A model generated the notes under the pieces. That model worked only from the letters and a program-made list of their open reading frames with translations, made no database searches and was not told the origin of the DNA. Below, piece after piece: positions 7,117-13,763 of a stretch of 25,849 nt of DNA. The stretch's first letter is position 1. Each line of letters opens with the position of its first letter. The DNA lies in the NCBI GenBank assembly GCA_937928015.1, contig CALFXA010000101.1, positions 1 to 25,849 of the forward strand, in the 5' to 3' direction. This DNA is from an uncultured Anaerolineales bacterium (GTDB lineage Bacteria; Chloroflexota; Anaerolineae; Anaerolineales; Villigracilaceae). The position numbers and the translations under genes are program-made.

Positions 7117-7150
7117 TCAGCAGCCATTTCAGGATTACAGGAGATCGTGA

Positions 7151-7582
7151 ATGAGAAATAGACTCACATTTCTTGCTCTTGTTTGCTTCGTAATGACTGC
7201 TTGTGCTGCTGTAACGAGTGATACCAATGTACCTGTTGTTAATTTTCCACAGCCAGTCAATACCCCAAATTCTTTTGCATCAGCCTATGTGGATGGAGTA
7301 CTGGCGCTAGTCAATGGGTGTTTGCGGGTTGATATTTCTGATGGAACTAGCTATTTGTTGATCTGGCACCCAGGTTTTGCAAATCGTACCAGCAATGGAA
7401 TAGTACAGATCGTTGATAATAGAGACCAGGTTGTGGCAAATGTTGGCGACTATGTAAGAGTAAGTGGTGGTGGCGGTGATATATCGCCATCTGATTTAAA
7501 TTTAGCGGAACCACTGCCATCAGATTGCCCTGGCCCATACTGGTTGGTTGGCACTTCCATTACAACAATTTCCAGACCATAG
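7151..7582 (+). CDS. Putative lipoprotein, AT-rich, function unknown
   Basis: A 143-residue protein with a lipoprotein-type signal peptide ending in VMTAC (Cys18 as the likely lipidation site). The mature part has GCLRVDISDGTSYLLIWHPGF and VVANVGDYVRVSGGGGDI, suggesting a small beta-rich domain, and ends CPGPYWLVG. I have seen similar small exported proteins in Chloroflexota but know no named function. AGGAG at 7139-7143 is 7 nt before the ATG. Base composition is visibly more AT-rich than all immediate neighbours and codon usage is correspondingly different, so recent acquisition is likely. It appears to be a single-gene unit between a hairpin and the RidA gene. Confidence 0.82.
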   Translation: MRNRLTFLALVCFVMTACAAVTSDTNVPVVNFPQPVNTPNSFASAYVDGVLALVNGCLRVDISDGTSYLLIWHPGFANRTSNGIVQIVDNRDQVVANVGDYVRVSGGGGDISPSDLNLAEPLPSDCPGPYWLVGTSITTISRP

Positions 7583-7616
7583 AATATTAAATTCATGAGA
7601 CCTATGCCTTCGGGTG

Positions 7617-7622
7617 TAGAAT
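7617..7622 (+). promoter_or_regulatory. Candidate -10 box (TAGAAT) for the RidA gene
   Basis: GTGTAGAATCG lies 35 nt before the ATG at 7658 and matches the -10-like motif recurring in this window. No clear -35. Confidence 0.4.
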
Positions 7623-7657
7623 CGGCGCAAACATCCTGAAACTCCGCGAGGCGCTCC

Positions 7658-8068
7658 ATGTACACCACCGAAGGCAAAAAGATCGTGTCCACCGAAAAAG
7701 CCCCCAAGGCCATTGGTCCGTATTCGCAGGCCGTCCGCATCGAGAACTTGGTCTACACTGCGGGCCAGATCGCGCTCGACCCCGTCCGCATGGAATTGGT
7801 CGAAGGCGATGTGGCCGCCCAGACTCACCAGGTCTTTGCCAACCTCAAGGCCGTGCTCGAAGCGGCAGGTTCGGGTCTGAACTACGTCATCAAGACCACT
7901 GTCTTCCTCAAGGACATGGCCGACTTCGCGGCCATGAACGCCGTCTATGCAGGCTACTTCCCTGAGAATCCGCCCGCCCGTAGCACTGTGGCCGTGGCGG
8001 GACTCCCCAAAGGCGGATTGGTCGAGATCGAAGTCGTGGCCCTGCTGGCCCCTGCCCGCGGCGACTAA
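7658..8068 (+). CDS. ridA: RidA/YjgF family 2-iminobutanoate/2-iminopropanoate deaminase
   Basis: RidA proteins are trimeric cytosolic enzymes that hydrolyse reactive enamine/imine intermediates released by PLP enzymes. The protein shows the family core: STEKAPKAIGPYSQAV near the N-terminus, YTAGQIALDP, and ENPPARSTVAVAGLPKGGLVEIEVVAL at the C-terminus, with the substrate-binding Arg at 108 and the conserved Glu in VEIE. At 136 residues it has the usual length plus a few extra N-terminal residues before KKIVSTEKAP. GAGG at 7648-7651 is 6 nt upstream of the ATG. The response regulator starts 15 nt downstream, so co-transcription is possible but no functional link is known. Subfamily assignment rests on motifs alone. 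Confidence 0.93.
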   Translation: MYTTEGKKIVSTEKAPKAIGPYSQAVRIENLVYTAGQIALDPVRMELVEGDVAAQTHQVFANLKAVLEAAGSGLNYVIKTTVFLKDMADFAAMNAVYAGYFPENPPARSTVAVAGLPKGGLVEIEVVALLAPARGD

Positions 8069-8083
8069 GCCGAAGACTGATCC

Positions 8084-8767
8084 ATGCCCAACGAATTGAT
8101 CCTGCTGGTCGACGACGAACCCTCCATCGTTCAGCTCGCGCGCATGTACCTTGAGCGCGAGGGGTTCCGCATTCAGGAGGCCACGGACGGCGAAGCGGCC
8201 CTCGAAGCGGTAAAGAAACATCGTCCCGCGCTGACCGTGCTGGACGTGATGCTGCCCAAACTGGACGGCTTCGAGGTCTGCCGACGCCTGCGAGCCGAGA
8301 ACAATCCCGTGGCGATCATCATGCTGACCGCCCGTGACGACGACATCGACAAGATTATCGGCCTCGAACTCGGCGCGGACGATTACCTGACCAAGCCGTT
8401 CAATCCGCGCGAGCTGGTGGCGCGCGTCAAGGCCATTCTGCGCCGCAGCGAGGGCAAGCCTGCCCAGACAAGCAAGGTCCTTCACCTCGGCGACCTGACG
8501 GTGGACCCCGCCAGCCGCGAGGTCCATGCGGGCGAGAAACTGCTCGACTTGCGCACCCAGGAATTCGATCTTCTGCTGGCCCTCGCCGAACATCGCGGAC
8601 TGGTCCTCAGCCGCGAACAATTGTTGCAACAGGCCTGGGGCTTCGACTTCTACGGTCAGACCCGCACCGTGGACGTACACATCGCGCACCTGCGCAAAAA
8701 GTTGGAAGGCTCCACCGCTCGCATCGAGACCGTCACGGGCGTGGGATATAAGCTGGTTACAGGTTAA
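8084..8767 (+). CDS. OmpR/PhoB-family response regulator
   Basis: A 227-residue two-component transcription factor. The receiver domain (about 1-120) contains the acidic pair Asp10/Asp11, the phospho-acceptor Asp54 (VLDVMLPKLDG), Thr82, and Tyr101 with Lys104 (YLTKPF). The C-terminal winged helix (about 130-226) has LTVDPASREV, LRTQEFDLLLALAEH and RTVDVHIAHLRKKL followed by TVTGVGYKL, typical of the OmpR/PhoB class. The cognate kinase starts within 30 nt downstream, separated by a 15-bp palindrome overlapping this stop codon. Regulated targets are unknown; the adjacent polysaccharide cluster is a guess only. Confidence 0.96.
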   Translation: MPNELILLVDDEPSIVQLARMYLEREGFRIQEATDGEAALEAVKKHRPALTVLDVMLPKLDGFEVCRRLRAENNPVAIIMLTARDDDIDKIIGLELGADDYLTKPFNPRELVARVKAILRRSEGKPAQTSKVLHLGDLTVDPASREVHAGEKLLDLRTQEFDLLLALAEHRGLVLSREQLLQQAWGFDFYGQTRTVDVHIAHLRKKLEGSTARIETVTGVGYKLVTG

Positions 8768-8781
8768 GGTGACTGTCACCT
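8767..8781. repeat. 15-bp palindrome between response regulator and kinase
   Basis: AGGTGACTGTCACCT is a perfect palindrome of 7+7 bases around one central T. It begins at the last base of the response regulator's TAA and nearly fills the gap to the kinase. It could be an operator, a hairpin in the mRNA or a highly iterated genomic motif; only one copy was found by eye here. Confidence 0.6.
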
Positions 8782-8794
8782 GTTGAAAGGCTTC

Positions 8795-10201
8795 ATGTTC
8801 TCCTCTCTTCGCTCCCGTCTTTGGCTGAGTTATGCCCTGATCATCGCCGCGGCGTTGTCCGTTGTGGCGGTGGTCTTGTTGCTGTACCTGATCCGCAACC
8901 CGGGCATCTACCGTCAGACCCTGGATCGCTTGAAGACGGCCGAGGGGCTAATCCTGTCGCGGCCTGCGGAAGTGCTCAACCTCAAGAACACGGCGGCCCT
9001 CGAACGTGCGGCCGAGAACTTCAACGTGCGCATCCTGATTTTTGGAAAGGACGAGTCCGTGCGTTATGCCTCGGCGCCCACCGAAGCGGCATTGCCCTTC
9101 CCGCGCAAGACACTCCTGCCGCGCGACAGCGAGGCAGTGCGTGACGCGATGGGAAAAATCTGGTTGTATGCCATGAACCCGTTGCCCAACGGTGATACGC
9201 TGGTGGTGGCCGCGCCGCGGCCGCGCGTGTCGATCCTGAACATCTTCACGGACGAGTTGTTGATGCCCATCCTGGGCGGCGGTGCGATCTCGCTGCTGTT
9301 ATCGCTGGTGCTGGCCTTCGTCATTGCGGGGGGAGTGGCCGACCCATTGCAGGAGGTCATCGTGGCGGCGCGGGATTTCCCGTCAGACGGGGTGAATCCT
9401 GTCGAACCGCGCGGCCCGCACGAGGTCCAGGAATTGACGCGAGCCTTCAACGGGATGATGAACCGCGTCCAGTCGAGTCAGCGCTCCCAGCGGGATTTTG
9501 TCGCCAACGTCTCACACGAGTTGAAGACGCCGCTCACGTCCATTCAGGGATTCGCGCAAGCCATCCTCGACGGGACGGCGGATACGCCCGAATCGCGCCA
9601 GCAGGCGGCTGAGATCATCTACGCCGAGTCGGGACGCATGCACCGCATGGTGCTCGACCTGCTCGACTTGGCGCGGCTGGAGGCGGGCACCGCTGTGATG
9701 CAGCGCGCCCCGCTGGACCTGCGCGCCCTGCTCAACGTCACCGTGGAGAAGTTCACGCCGCAGGCCAATCAGGCATCCGTGACCCTGCGCGTGGAGGCTC
9801 CGCCCAACCTGCCGATCCTGGTCGGCGACGGCGACCGTCTGGCGCAAGTCCTCACCAATCTGGTGGACAACGCCCTCAAGTTCACGCCGCCTGGCGGAGA
9901 GGTGACTCTGCGCGCGAGGGCGGCGCGGGGTGAGATGCACATCGAAGTCGAGGACACGGGTAAGGGCATCCCGCCCGATGCGCTGGAGTGGGTCTTCGAC
10001 CGCTTTTATCAGGCTGACCCGTCACGCCCGGGGGGCGAGAAACATGGCGCGGGGCTGGGATTGTCCATCGCGCACGAAATCGTGCAGGCGCATGGTGGTA
10101 GAATTGGCGTTCGCAGCGAGGTGGGGCGGGGCACGACTTTCACGGTGACCCTGCCGCTCTCGACCGAGGCGGCCCCTCCGCTGATCCGCCGCAAAAAATA
10201 G
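8795..10201 (+). CDS. Membrane-bound sensor histidine kinase
   Basis: A 468-residue HAMP-containing kinase, partner of the response regulator just upstream. It has TM1 (about residues 10-32), an extracytoplasmic region of about 120 residues, TM2 (about 154-180), a HAMP linker, and a HisKA domain with the phospho-accepting His241 in VSHELKTPL. The HATPase domain shows the N-box LTNLVDNALKF (about 355), G1 DTGKG (about 387) and G2 GAGLGLS (about 418). ATG 8795 has AAAGG 4 nt upstream; a TTG at 8783 in frame lacks a good Shine-Dalgarno sequence. The sensor region has no motif I recognise, so the signal is unknown. A terminator follows. Confidence 0.95.
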   Translation: MFSSLRSRLWLSYALIIAAALSVVAVVLLLYLIRNPGIYRQTLDRLKTAEGLILSRPAEVLNLKNTAALERAAENFNVRILIFGKDESVRYASAPTEAALPFPRKTLLPRDSEAVRDAMGKIWLYAMNPLPNGDTLVVAAPRPRVSILNIFTDELLMPILGGGAISLLLSLVLAFVIAGGVADPLQEVIVAARDFPSDGVNPVEPRGPHEVQELTRAFNGMMNRVQSSQRSQRDFVANVSHELKTPLTSIQGFAQAILDGTADTPESRQQAAEIIYAESGRMHRMVLDLLDLARLEAGTAVMQRAPLDLRALLNVTVEKFTPQANQASVTLRVEAPPNLPILVGDGDRLAQVLTNLVDNALKFTPPGGEVTLRARAARGEMHIEVEDTGKGIPPDALEWVFDRFYQADPSRPGGEKHGAGLGLSIAHEIVQAHGGRIGVRSEVGRGTTFTVTLPLSTEAAPPLIRRKK

Positions 10202-10219
10202 ACTTTCGAGGCCACGCCC

Positions 10220-10244
10220 CGCCGCCGTCCCCGGCGGCGATTTT
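10220..10244 (+). terminator. Rho-independent terminator after the two-component operon
   Basis: CGCCGCCG (10220-10227) pairs with CGGCGGCG (10232-10239) around TCCC, followed by ATTTT. The 8-bp all-GC stem ends the transcript of the kinase gene and separates it from the polysaccharide cluster. Confidence 0.78.
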
Positions 10245-10302
10245 GTGAGAATGGCCCGCGACGGGAGCTATTTGGCGGCTGTCGTTTTTTCTCCGCATAT
10301 TG

Positions 10303-10308
10303 TAGAAT
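10303..10308 (+). promoter_or_regulatory. Candidate -10 box (TAGAAT) starting the polysaccharide cluster
   Basis: TTGTAGAATCG lies 13 nt before the ATG at 10322, giving a predicted leader of only about 7 nt. It is placed between the preceding terminator and the glycosyltransferase gene. The -35 region is weak. Confidence 0.5.
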
Positions 10309-10321
10309 CGCCTTGAGCGCC

Positions 10322-11326
10322 ATGTCCCCCACTGTTACCGTGATTGTCCCATGTTACAATGAACAGGCCACCATCCGTGGCCTGTTGGACGCCGTCCTGG
10401 GGCAGACCTATCCGCTTGAAAAGATGGATGTGGTCGTTTCCGACGGCCTGTCGACGGATGGGACGCGCGGCGAGATCGCCGCCTTTCAGCGCGAACACCC
10501 CGAATTGCCCGTGCAGGTGGTGGATAATACCGCCCGCACCATTCCTTCGGGCGTGAATCGGGCCATCGAGGCGGCCCGCGGCGAGATCATCCTCCGCTTG
10601 GACGCGCACTCGATGCCGTATCCCGACTACGTGGCGCGCTGCGTTCAGGCGCTGACGGAGGGCTGCGGCGACAATGTCGGCGGCGTGTGGGAGATCCGCC
10701 CTGGGGCCTCGACCTGGGTCGCGGAGTCCATTGCGGCGGCGGCGGCCCATCCCTTGGGCGTGGGCGACGCGATGTATCGGTTGGCTCCCTCGGCGGGTCC
10801 TGTGGACACGGTCCCGTTTGGGGCCTTCCACCGCGAGTTGGTCGAGCGGATCGGCAAGTATGATGAAACGCTGTTGAGCAACGAGGATTACGAGTTCAAC
10901 ACGCGCGTGCGGCAATCGGGCGGGACGGTCTGGCTGGATCCCGCTATTCGTTCGGTGTATTTTTCGCGTTCCACCCTTGGGTCGCTGGCGCGCCAGTATT
11001 GGCGCTACGGGTACTGGAAACTCCGCATGTTGCGCCGTTATCCTTCCACCCTGCGCTGGCGCCAGGCCCTGCCTCCCGCCTTTGTGCTCAGTCTGGCGGG
11101 ATTGCTTTTGCTGGGACTGTGGCTTTATCCGGTATGGTGGCTGCTGGGCGCTGAGATTTTGCTGTATCTTTCCGTCCTGTTCCTCGCGGGAGTCCGCGCG
11201 GCGCAGAAGCGAAAAAAACCACTGCTCGTGATCGGCCTGCCGTTGGCGATTGCCACGATGCACCTCGCATGGGGCAGTGGATTTCTATGGAGTTTGCTGA
11301 CAAGCCTCGTCAAGAAAAATGGCTGA
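10322..11326 (+). CDS. Glycosyltransferase family 2, ExoA-like
   Basis: A 334-residue membrane-associated GT2 enzyme that transfers a sugar from a nucleotide-sugar to a lipid-linked oligosaccharide on the cytoplasmic face. The GT-A domain has VTVIVPCYNEQATI (5-18), VVSDGLSTDGT, and RLDAHSMPYPDYV with DAH at 94-96 in the place of the metal-binding DxD. SNEDYEFNTRVRQSGG carries the acceptor-side ED motif. Three hydrophobic segments follow residue 240. The layout resembles succinoglycan ExoA-type proteins. ATG 10322 is preferred over a TTG at 10313, and no Shine-Dalgarno sequence is visible, consistent with near-leaderless initiation. The stop overlaps the next gene by 8 nt, indicating an operon. 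Sugar specificity is not predictable. Confidence 0.92.
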   Translation: MSPTVTVIVPCYNEQATIRGLLDAVLGQTYPLEKMDVVVSDGLSTDGTRGEIAAFQREHPELPVQVVDNTARTIPSGVNRAIEAARGEIILRLDAHSMPYPDYVARCVQALTEGCGDNVGGVWEIRPGASTWVAESIAAAAAHPLGVGDAMYRLAPSAGPVDTVPFGAFHRELVERIGKYDETLLSNEDYEFNTRVRQSGGTVWLDPAIRSVYFSRSTLGSLARQYWRYGYWKLRMLRRYPSTLRWRQALPPAFVLSLAGLLLLGLWLYPVWWLLGAEILLYLSVLFLAGVRAAQKRKKPLLVIGLPLAIATMHLAWGSGFLWSLLTSLVKKNG

Positions 11327-12761
11327 TACTGCCCGTTCTTCCATACGGTTGCGCCCGCAGGAGCAACGTACCATCCTGCTGTTTGGCGATGTCTTGGCGT
11401 CCGTGGGGGCCACGTTCGGGGCCATCTATGTTTGGTACCTGTATTCGCTCAATCGTCTCATCGAAAGCGGAATTCCCGAAGTACGCGCCATAAAACTGAT
11501 TCAGATTGAAGTGCCGTACTGGTTCTACCTGTTGCCCATCGTCTGGTTGCTCTTGATGGTAGAGTTGTACGACCCGCATCGATCAGCCAACTGGCGCAAG
11601 ACCTGGCGCGGTGTGCTCCTGGCGGCCTTCATCGGTCTGCTGGGATACTCGCTGCTGTTCACCATCCGCCAGGACCCGAACTCGCTACCGCGTATCGGCG
11701 TGGGCGCCTTCCTATTGCTGGCCTCACTGCTGACTCTGTTCTGGCGTGCGGTCTACATTCGACTCTACACCGCCTCGGGACTCCAGCGCCGCGTGTTGGT
11801 GGTCGGCGCGGGCAAGGCGGGACAAACGCTGGCCGAAGTCTATCGGACCCTCATCCCGCCCCCGTTTCGACTGGTCGGCTTCATCGACGACGACCCGAAG
11901 AAGGTCGGACGCTCGGTGATGGGGTTTCCCATCATCGCTTCCAGTGATCAATTACTCAAGGTCATCGAAGATTATAAGATTTCGGATGTGGTGGTGGCGA
12001 TCACAGGCGGGATGCGCGGCGCGACCTTCCAGGTGGTGCTGGACGCGCAGGAGCGCGGCGCGGAAGTGATGCGCATGCCCACGCTCTACGAGGAAATCTC
12101 GGGCCGCGTGCCGATCCATCACCTCGAGTCAGATTGGATGCTGCGCTCGTTCATCGACCAGGCGCGGGTCAGCGGGGTTTACGAACTGACCAAACGCCTG
12201 CTGGACATCGTCGGCGGGCTGGCGGGGATGCTCATCCTGGCGGTGACCTTTCCGCTCACGGCCCTGGCCATCGTCCTCGACAGCGGATTCCCCATCTTTT
12301 ATTCGCAGCCTCGTCTGGGCAAGGGCGGAATCCCCTACGTGATTTACAAGTACCGCTCGATGCGCACTGACGCCGAAGCGGATGGCAAGGCCAAGGTGGC
12401 GGCGGAGAACGATCCGCGTGTGACGCGGGTGGGCAATTTCCTGCGCCGCACTCGTATCGATGAATTGCCGCAGTTTTGGAATGTGTTGCGTGGCGATATG
12501 AGCCTGGTGGGTCCGCGCGCCGAACGCGCGGAACTGGTCAACTCGTACCAGAAACAGATTCCCTTTTACCGGGCGCGGCTGCTGGTCAAGCCCGGGCTGA
12601 CGGGCTGGGCGCAGATCAACTATGGCTATGCGGCCACTGTCTATGACACGGTGGTCAAGATCGAATATGATTTGTACTACATCAAGCATCGCACCCTGAC
12701 GATGGACATCAGCGTCATTTTACGCACCATTGGAACCGTTATTCGGAGAACCGGGAGATAA
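11319..12761 (+). CDS. Polyprenyl-phosphate sugar-1-phosphate transferase (WcaJ/EpsE-type exopolysaccharide initiator)
   Basis: A 480-residue polyisoprenyl-phosphate hexose-1-phosphate transferase, the likely priming enzyme that puts the first sugar phosphate on undecaprenyl phosphate. The N-terminal 150 residues carry four or so membrane helices. A Rossmann-like CoA-binding_3 domain starts near [13 protein letters not shown] (about 158). The catalytic bacterial sugar transferase domain begins at KRLLDIVGG (about 290), with the re-entrant hydrophobic hairpin, [49 protein letters not shown] and [15 protein letters not shown], all family hallmarks. It overlaps the upstream glycosyltransferase by 8 nt, and its stop is 1 nt from the epimerase ATG, so the three genes form one operon. 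Confidence 0.95.
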   Translation: MADTARSSIRLRPQEQRTILLFGDVLASVGATFGAIYVWYLYSLNRLIESGIPEVRAIKLIQIEVPYWFYLLPIVWLLLMVELYDPHRSANWRKTWRGVLLAAFIGLLGYSLLFTIRQDPNSLPRIGVGAFLLLASLLTLFWRAVYIRLYTASGLQRRVLVVGAGKAGQTLAEVYRTLIPPPFRLVGFIDDDPKKVGRSVMGFPIIASSDQLLKVIEDYKISDVVVAITGGMRGATFQVVLDAQERGAEVMRMPTLYEEISGRVPIHHLESDWMLRSFIDQARVSGVYELTKRLLDIVGGLAGMLILAVTFPLTALAIVLDSGFPIFYSQPRLGKGGIPYVIYKYRSMRTDAEADGKAKVAAENDPRVTRVGNFLRRTRIDELPQFWNVLRGDMSLVGPRAERAELVNSYQKQIPFYRARLLVKPGLTGWAQINYGYAATVYDTVVKIEYDLYYIKHRTLTMDISVILRTIGTVIRRTGR

Positions 12762-12762
12762 C

Positions 12763-13698
12763 ATGAAATACTTGGTCACTGGCGGCGCGGGCTTTATCGG
12801 TTCGCACATCGTCCGCACCCTGCTCGAACAGGGACAGGAAGTCAAAGTGTTGGATAACTTTTCGACGGGCAAGCGCGAGAACATCGCCGACTTCGAAAAG
12901 AAAATCGAGTTGATTGAAGGCGACCTGCTCGACGCCTCGAAGGTCGCCGAAGCCGTGCGCGGCGTGGACATCATCTTCCACGAAGCGGCCTTCGTCTCGG
13001 TGCCGCAGTCGATGGATGAGCCGCAAAACTGCTTCGACGTCAACGTGACGGGCACATCCATGCTGTTCGACGCCGCCCGTCGCGCGGGTGTGAAGCGCGC
13101 GGTCTTCGCCACCAGCGCCGCCGTCTACGGCGACTCGACCGAGATGCCGCTGACCGAGGAAACGCCGCTACGCCCGCTTTCGCCCTACGCCGCTTCCAAA
13201 CGCGTGGACGAGATCTACGGTCAGTTGTACACCACCTCCTTCGGTCTGGACGTGGTGGCCCTGCGCTACTTCAACGTCTACGGCCCGCGCCAGCGCCCCG
13301 ACTCGATGTACGCCGCCGCGGTACCGATCTTCATCCGCCGCCTGCTGGACGGCAAGGGCGTGACCATCTACGGCGACGGCGGCCAGACCCGCGACCTGAT
13401 CAACGTGCGCGACGTGGTGCGCGCCAACCTGGTCGCCTCCGAGCACCCCGCCGCGCCCGGGCAGATCTTCAACATCTGCACGGGCATCGAAACCCGCATC
13501 ATCGACCTGGTGGAAGTCCTCCAGGATTTGTTCCCCTCCGCACCTGCGCCGATCTTTGCCGAGCCGCGCGCGGGTGACATCTACCGCTCCATCGGCTCGC
13601 CGCAAAAAGCCGCCGACCTGATCGGCTTCCGCGCCGAGGTCACGCTCGACCAGGGCCTCAAGGAAGCGGCCGAGTGGATGCGCGCAGAAAAGAATTAA
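12763..13698 (+). CDS. NAD-dependent nucleotide-sugar epimerase (GalE/WbpP-like extended SDR)
   Basis: A 311-residue extended short-chain dehydrogenase that probably epimerises UDP-hexoses for polysaccharide synthesis. The NAD-binding loop is TGGAGFIGSH (Gly7, Gly10, Gly13). The catalytic residues are a Ser in TSAAVYGD and Tyr142/Lys146 in SPYAASK. The FHEAAFVSVPQSMDEP segment and RYFNVYGPRQRPDSMYAAAVPIFI fit the GalE/WbpP branch rather than RmlB. GGGAG (12753-12757) gives 5-nt spacing to ATG 12763, which also places the Rossmann strand at the N-terminus; a longer frame from 12730 is rejected. It lies 1 nt after the sugar transferase stop. Whether it acts on UDP-glucose, UDP-GlcNAc or a uronate cannot be decided. 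Confidence 0.92.
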   Translation: MKYLVTGGAGFIGSHIVRTLLEQGQEVKVLDNFSTGKRENIADFEKKIELIEGDLLDASKVAEAVRGVDIIFHEAAFVSVPQSMDEPQNCFDVNVTGTSMLFDAARRAGVKRAVFATSAAVYGDSTEMPLTEETPLRPLSPYAASKRVDEIYGQLYTTSFGLDVVALRYFNVYGPRQRPDSMYAAAVPIFIRRLLDGKGVTIYGDGGQTRDLINVRDVVRANLVASEHPAAPGQIFNICTGIETRIIDLVEVLQDLFPSAPAPIFAEPRAGDIYRSIGSPQKAADLIGFRAEVTLDQGLKEAAEWMRAEKN

Positions 13699-13699
13699 C

Positions 13700-13755
13700 T
13701 CACCACAGAGCCCACGGAGCTCACTGAAACCTTTTTTCAGTGTTCTCTGTGGTGA
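13700..13755. repeat. Intergenic hairpin repeat of the CACAGAG type
   Basis: TCACCACAGAG (13700-13710) is the exact inverse complement of CTCTGTGGTGA (13745-13755). Inside it CACTGAAA (13722-13729) pairs with TTTCAGTG (13735-13742), leaving a small loop and an asymmetric bulge. The left arm is built of short tandem-like units (CCACAGAG, CCCACGGAG, CTCACTGA). It fills nearly all of the 65-nt gap between the epimerase and dehydratase genes. It could act as a terminator or processing site, but looks like a miniature transposable-type repeat. Confidence 0.75.
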
Positions 13756-13763
13756 ACTGAAGC

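Noticed and set aside
7520..8779. Minus-strand open frame of 419 codons opposite ridA and the response regulator
   Set aside because: It crosses two well-supported plus-strand genes and has low-complexity composition without recognisable motifs.
13700..13755. CRISPR-like repeat
   Set aside because: The short units are not identical repeats with unique spacers; the structure is one hairpin. No cas gene is present in the window.
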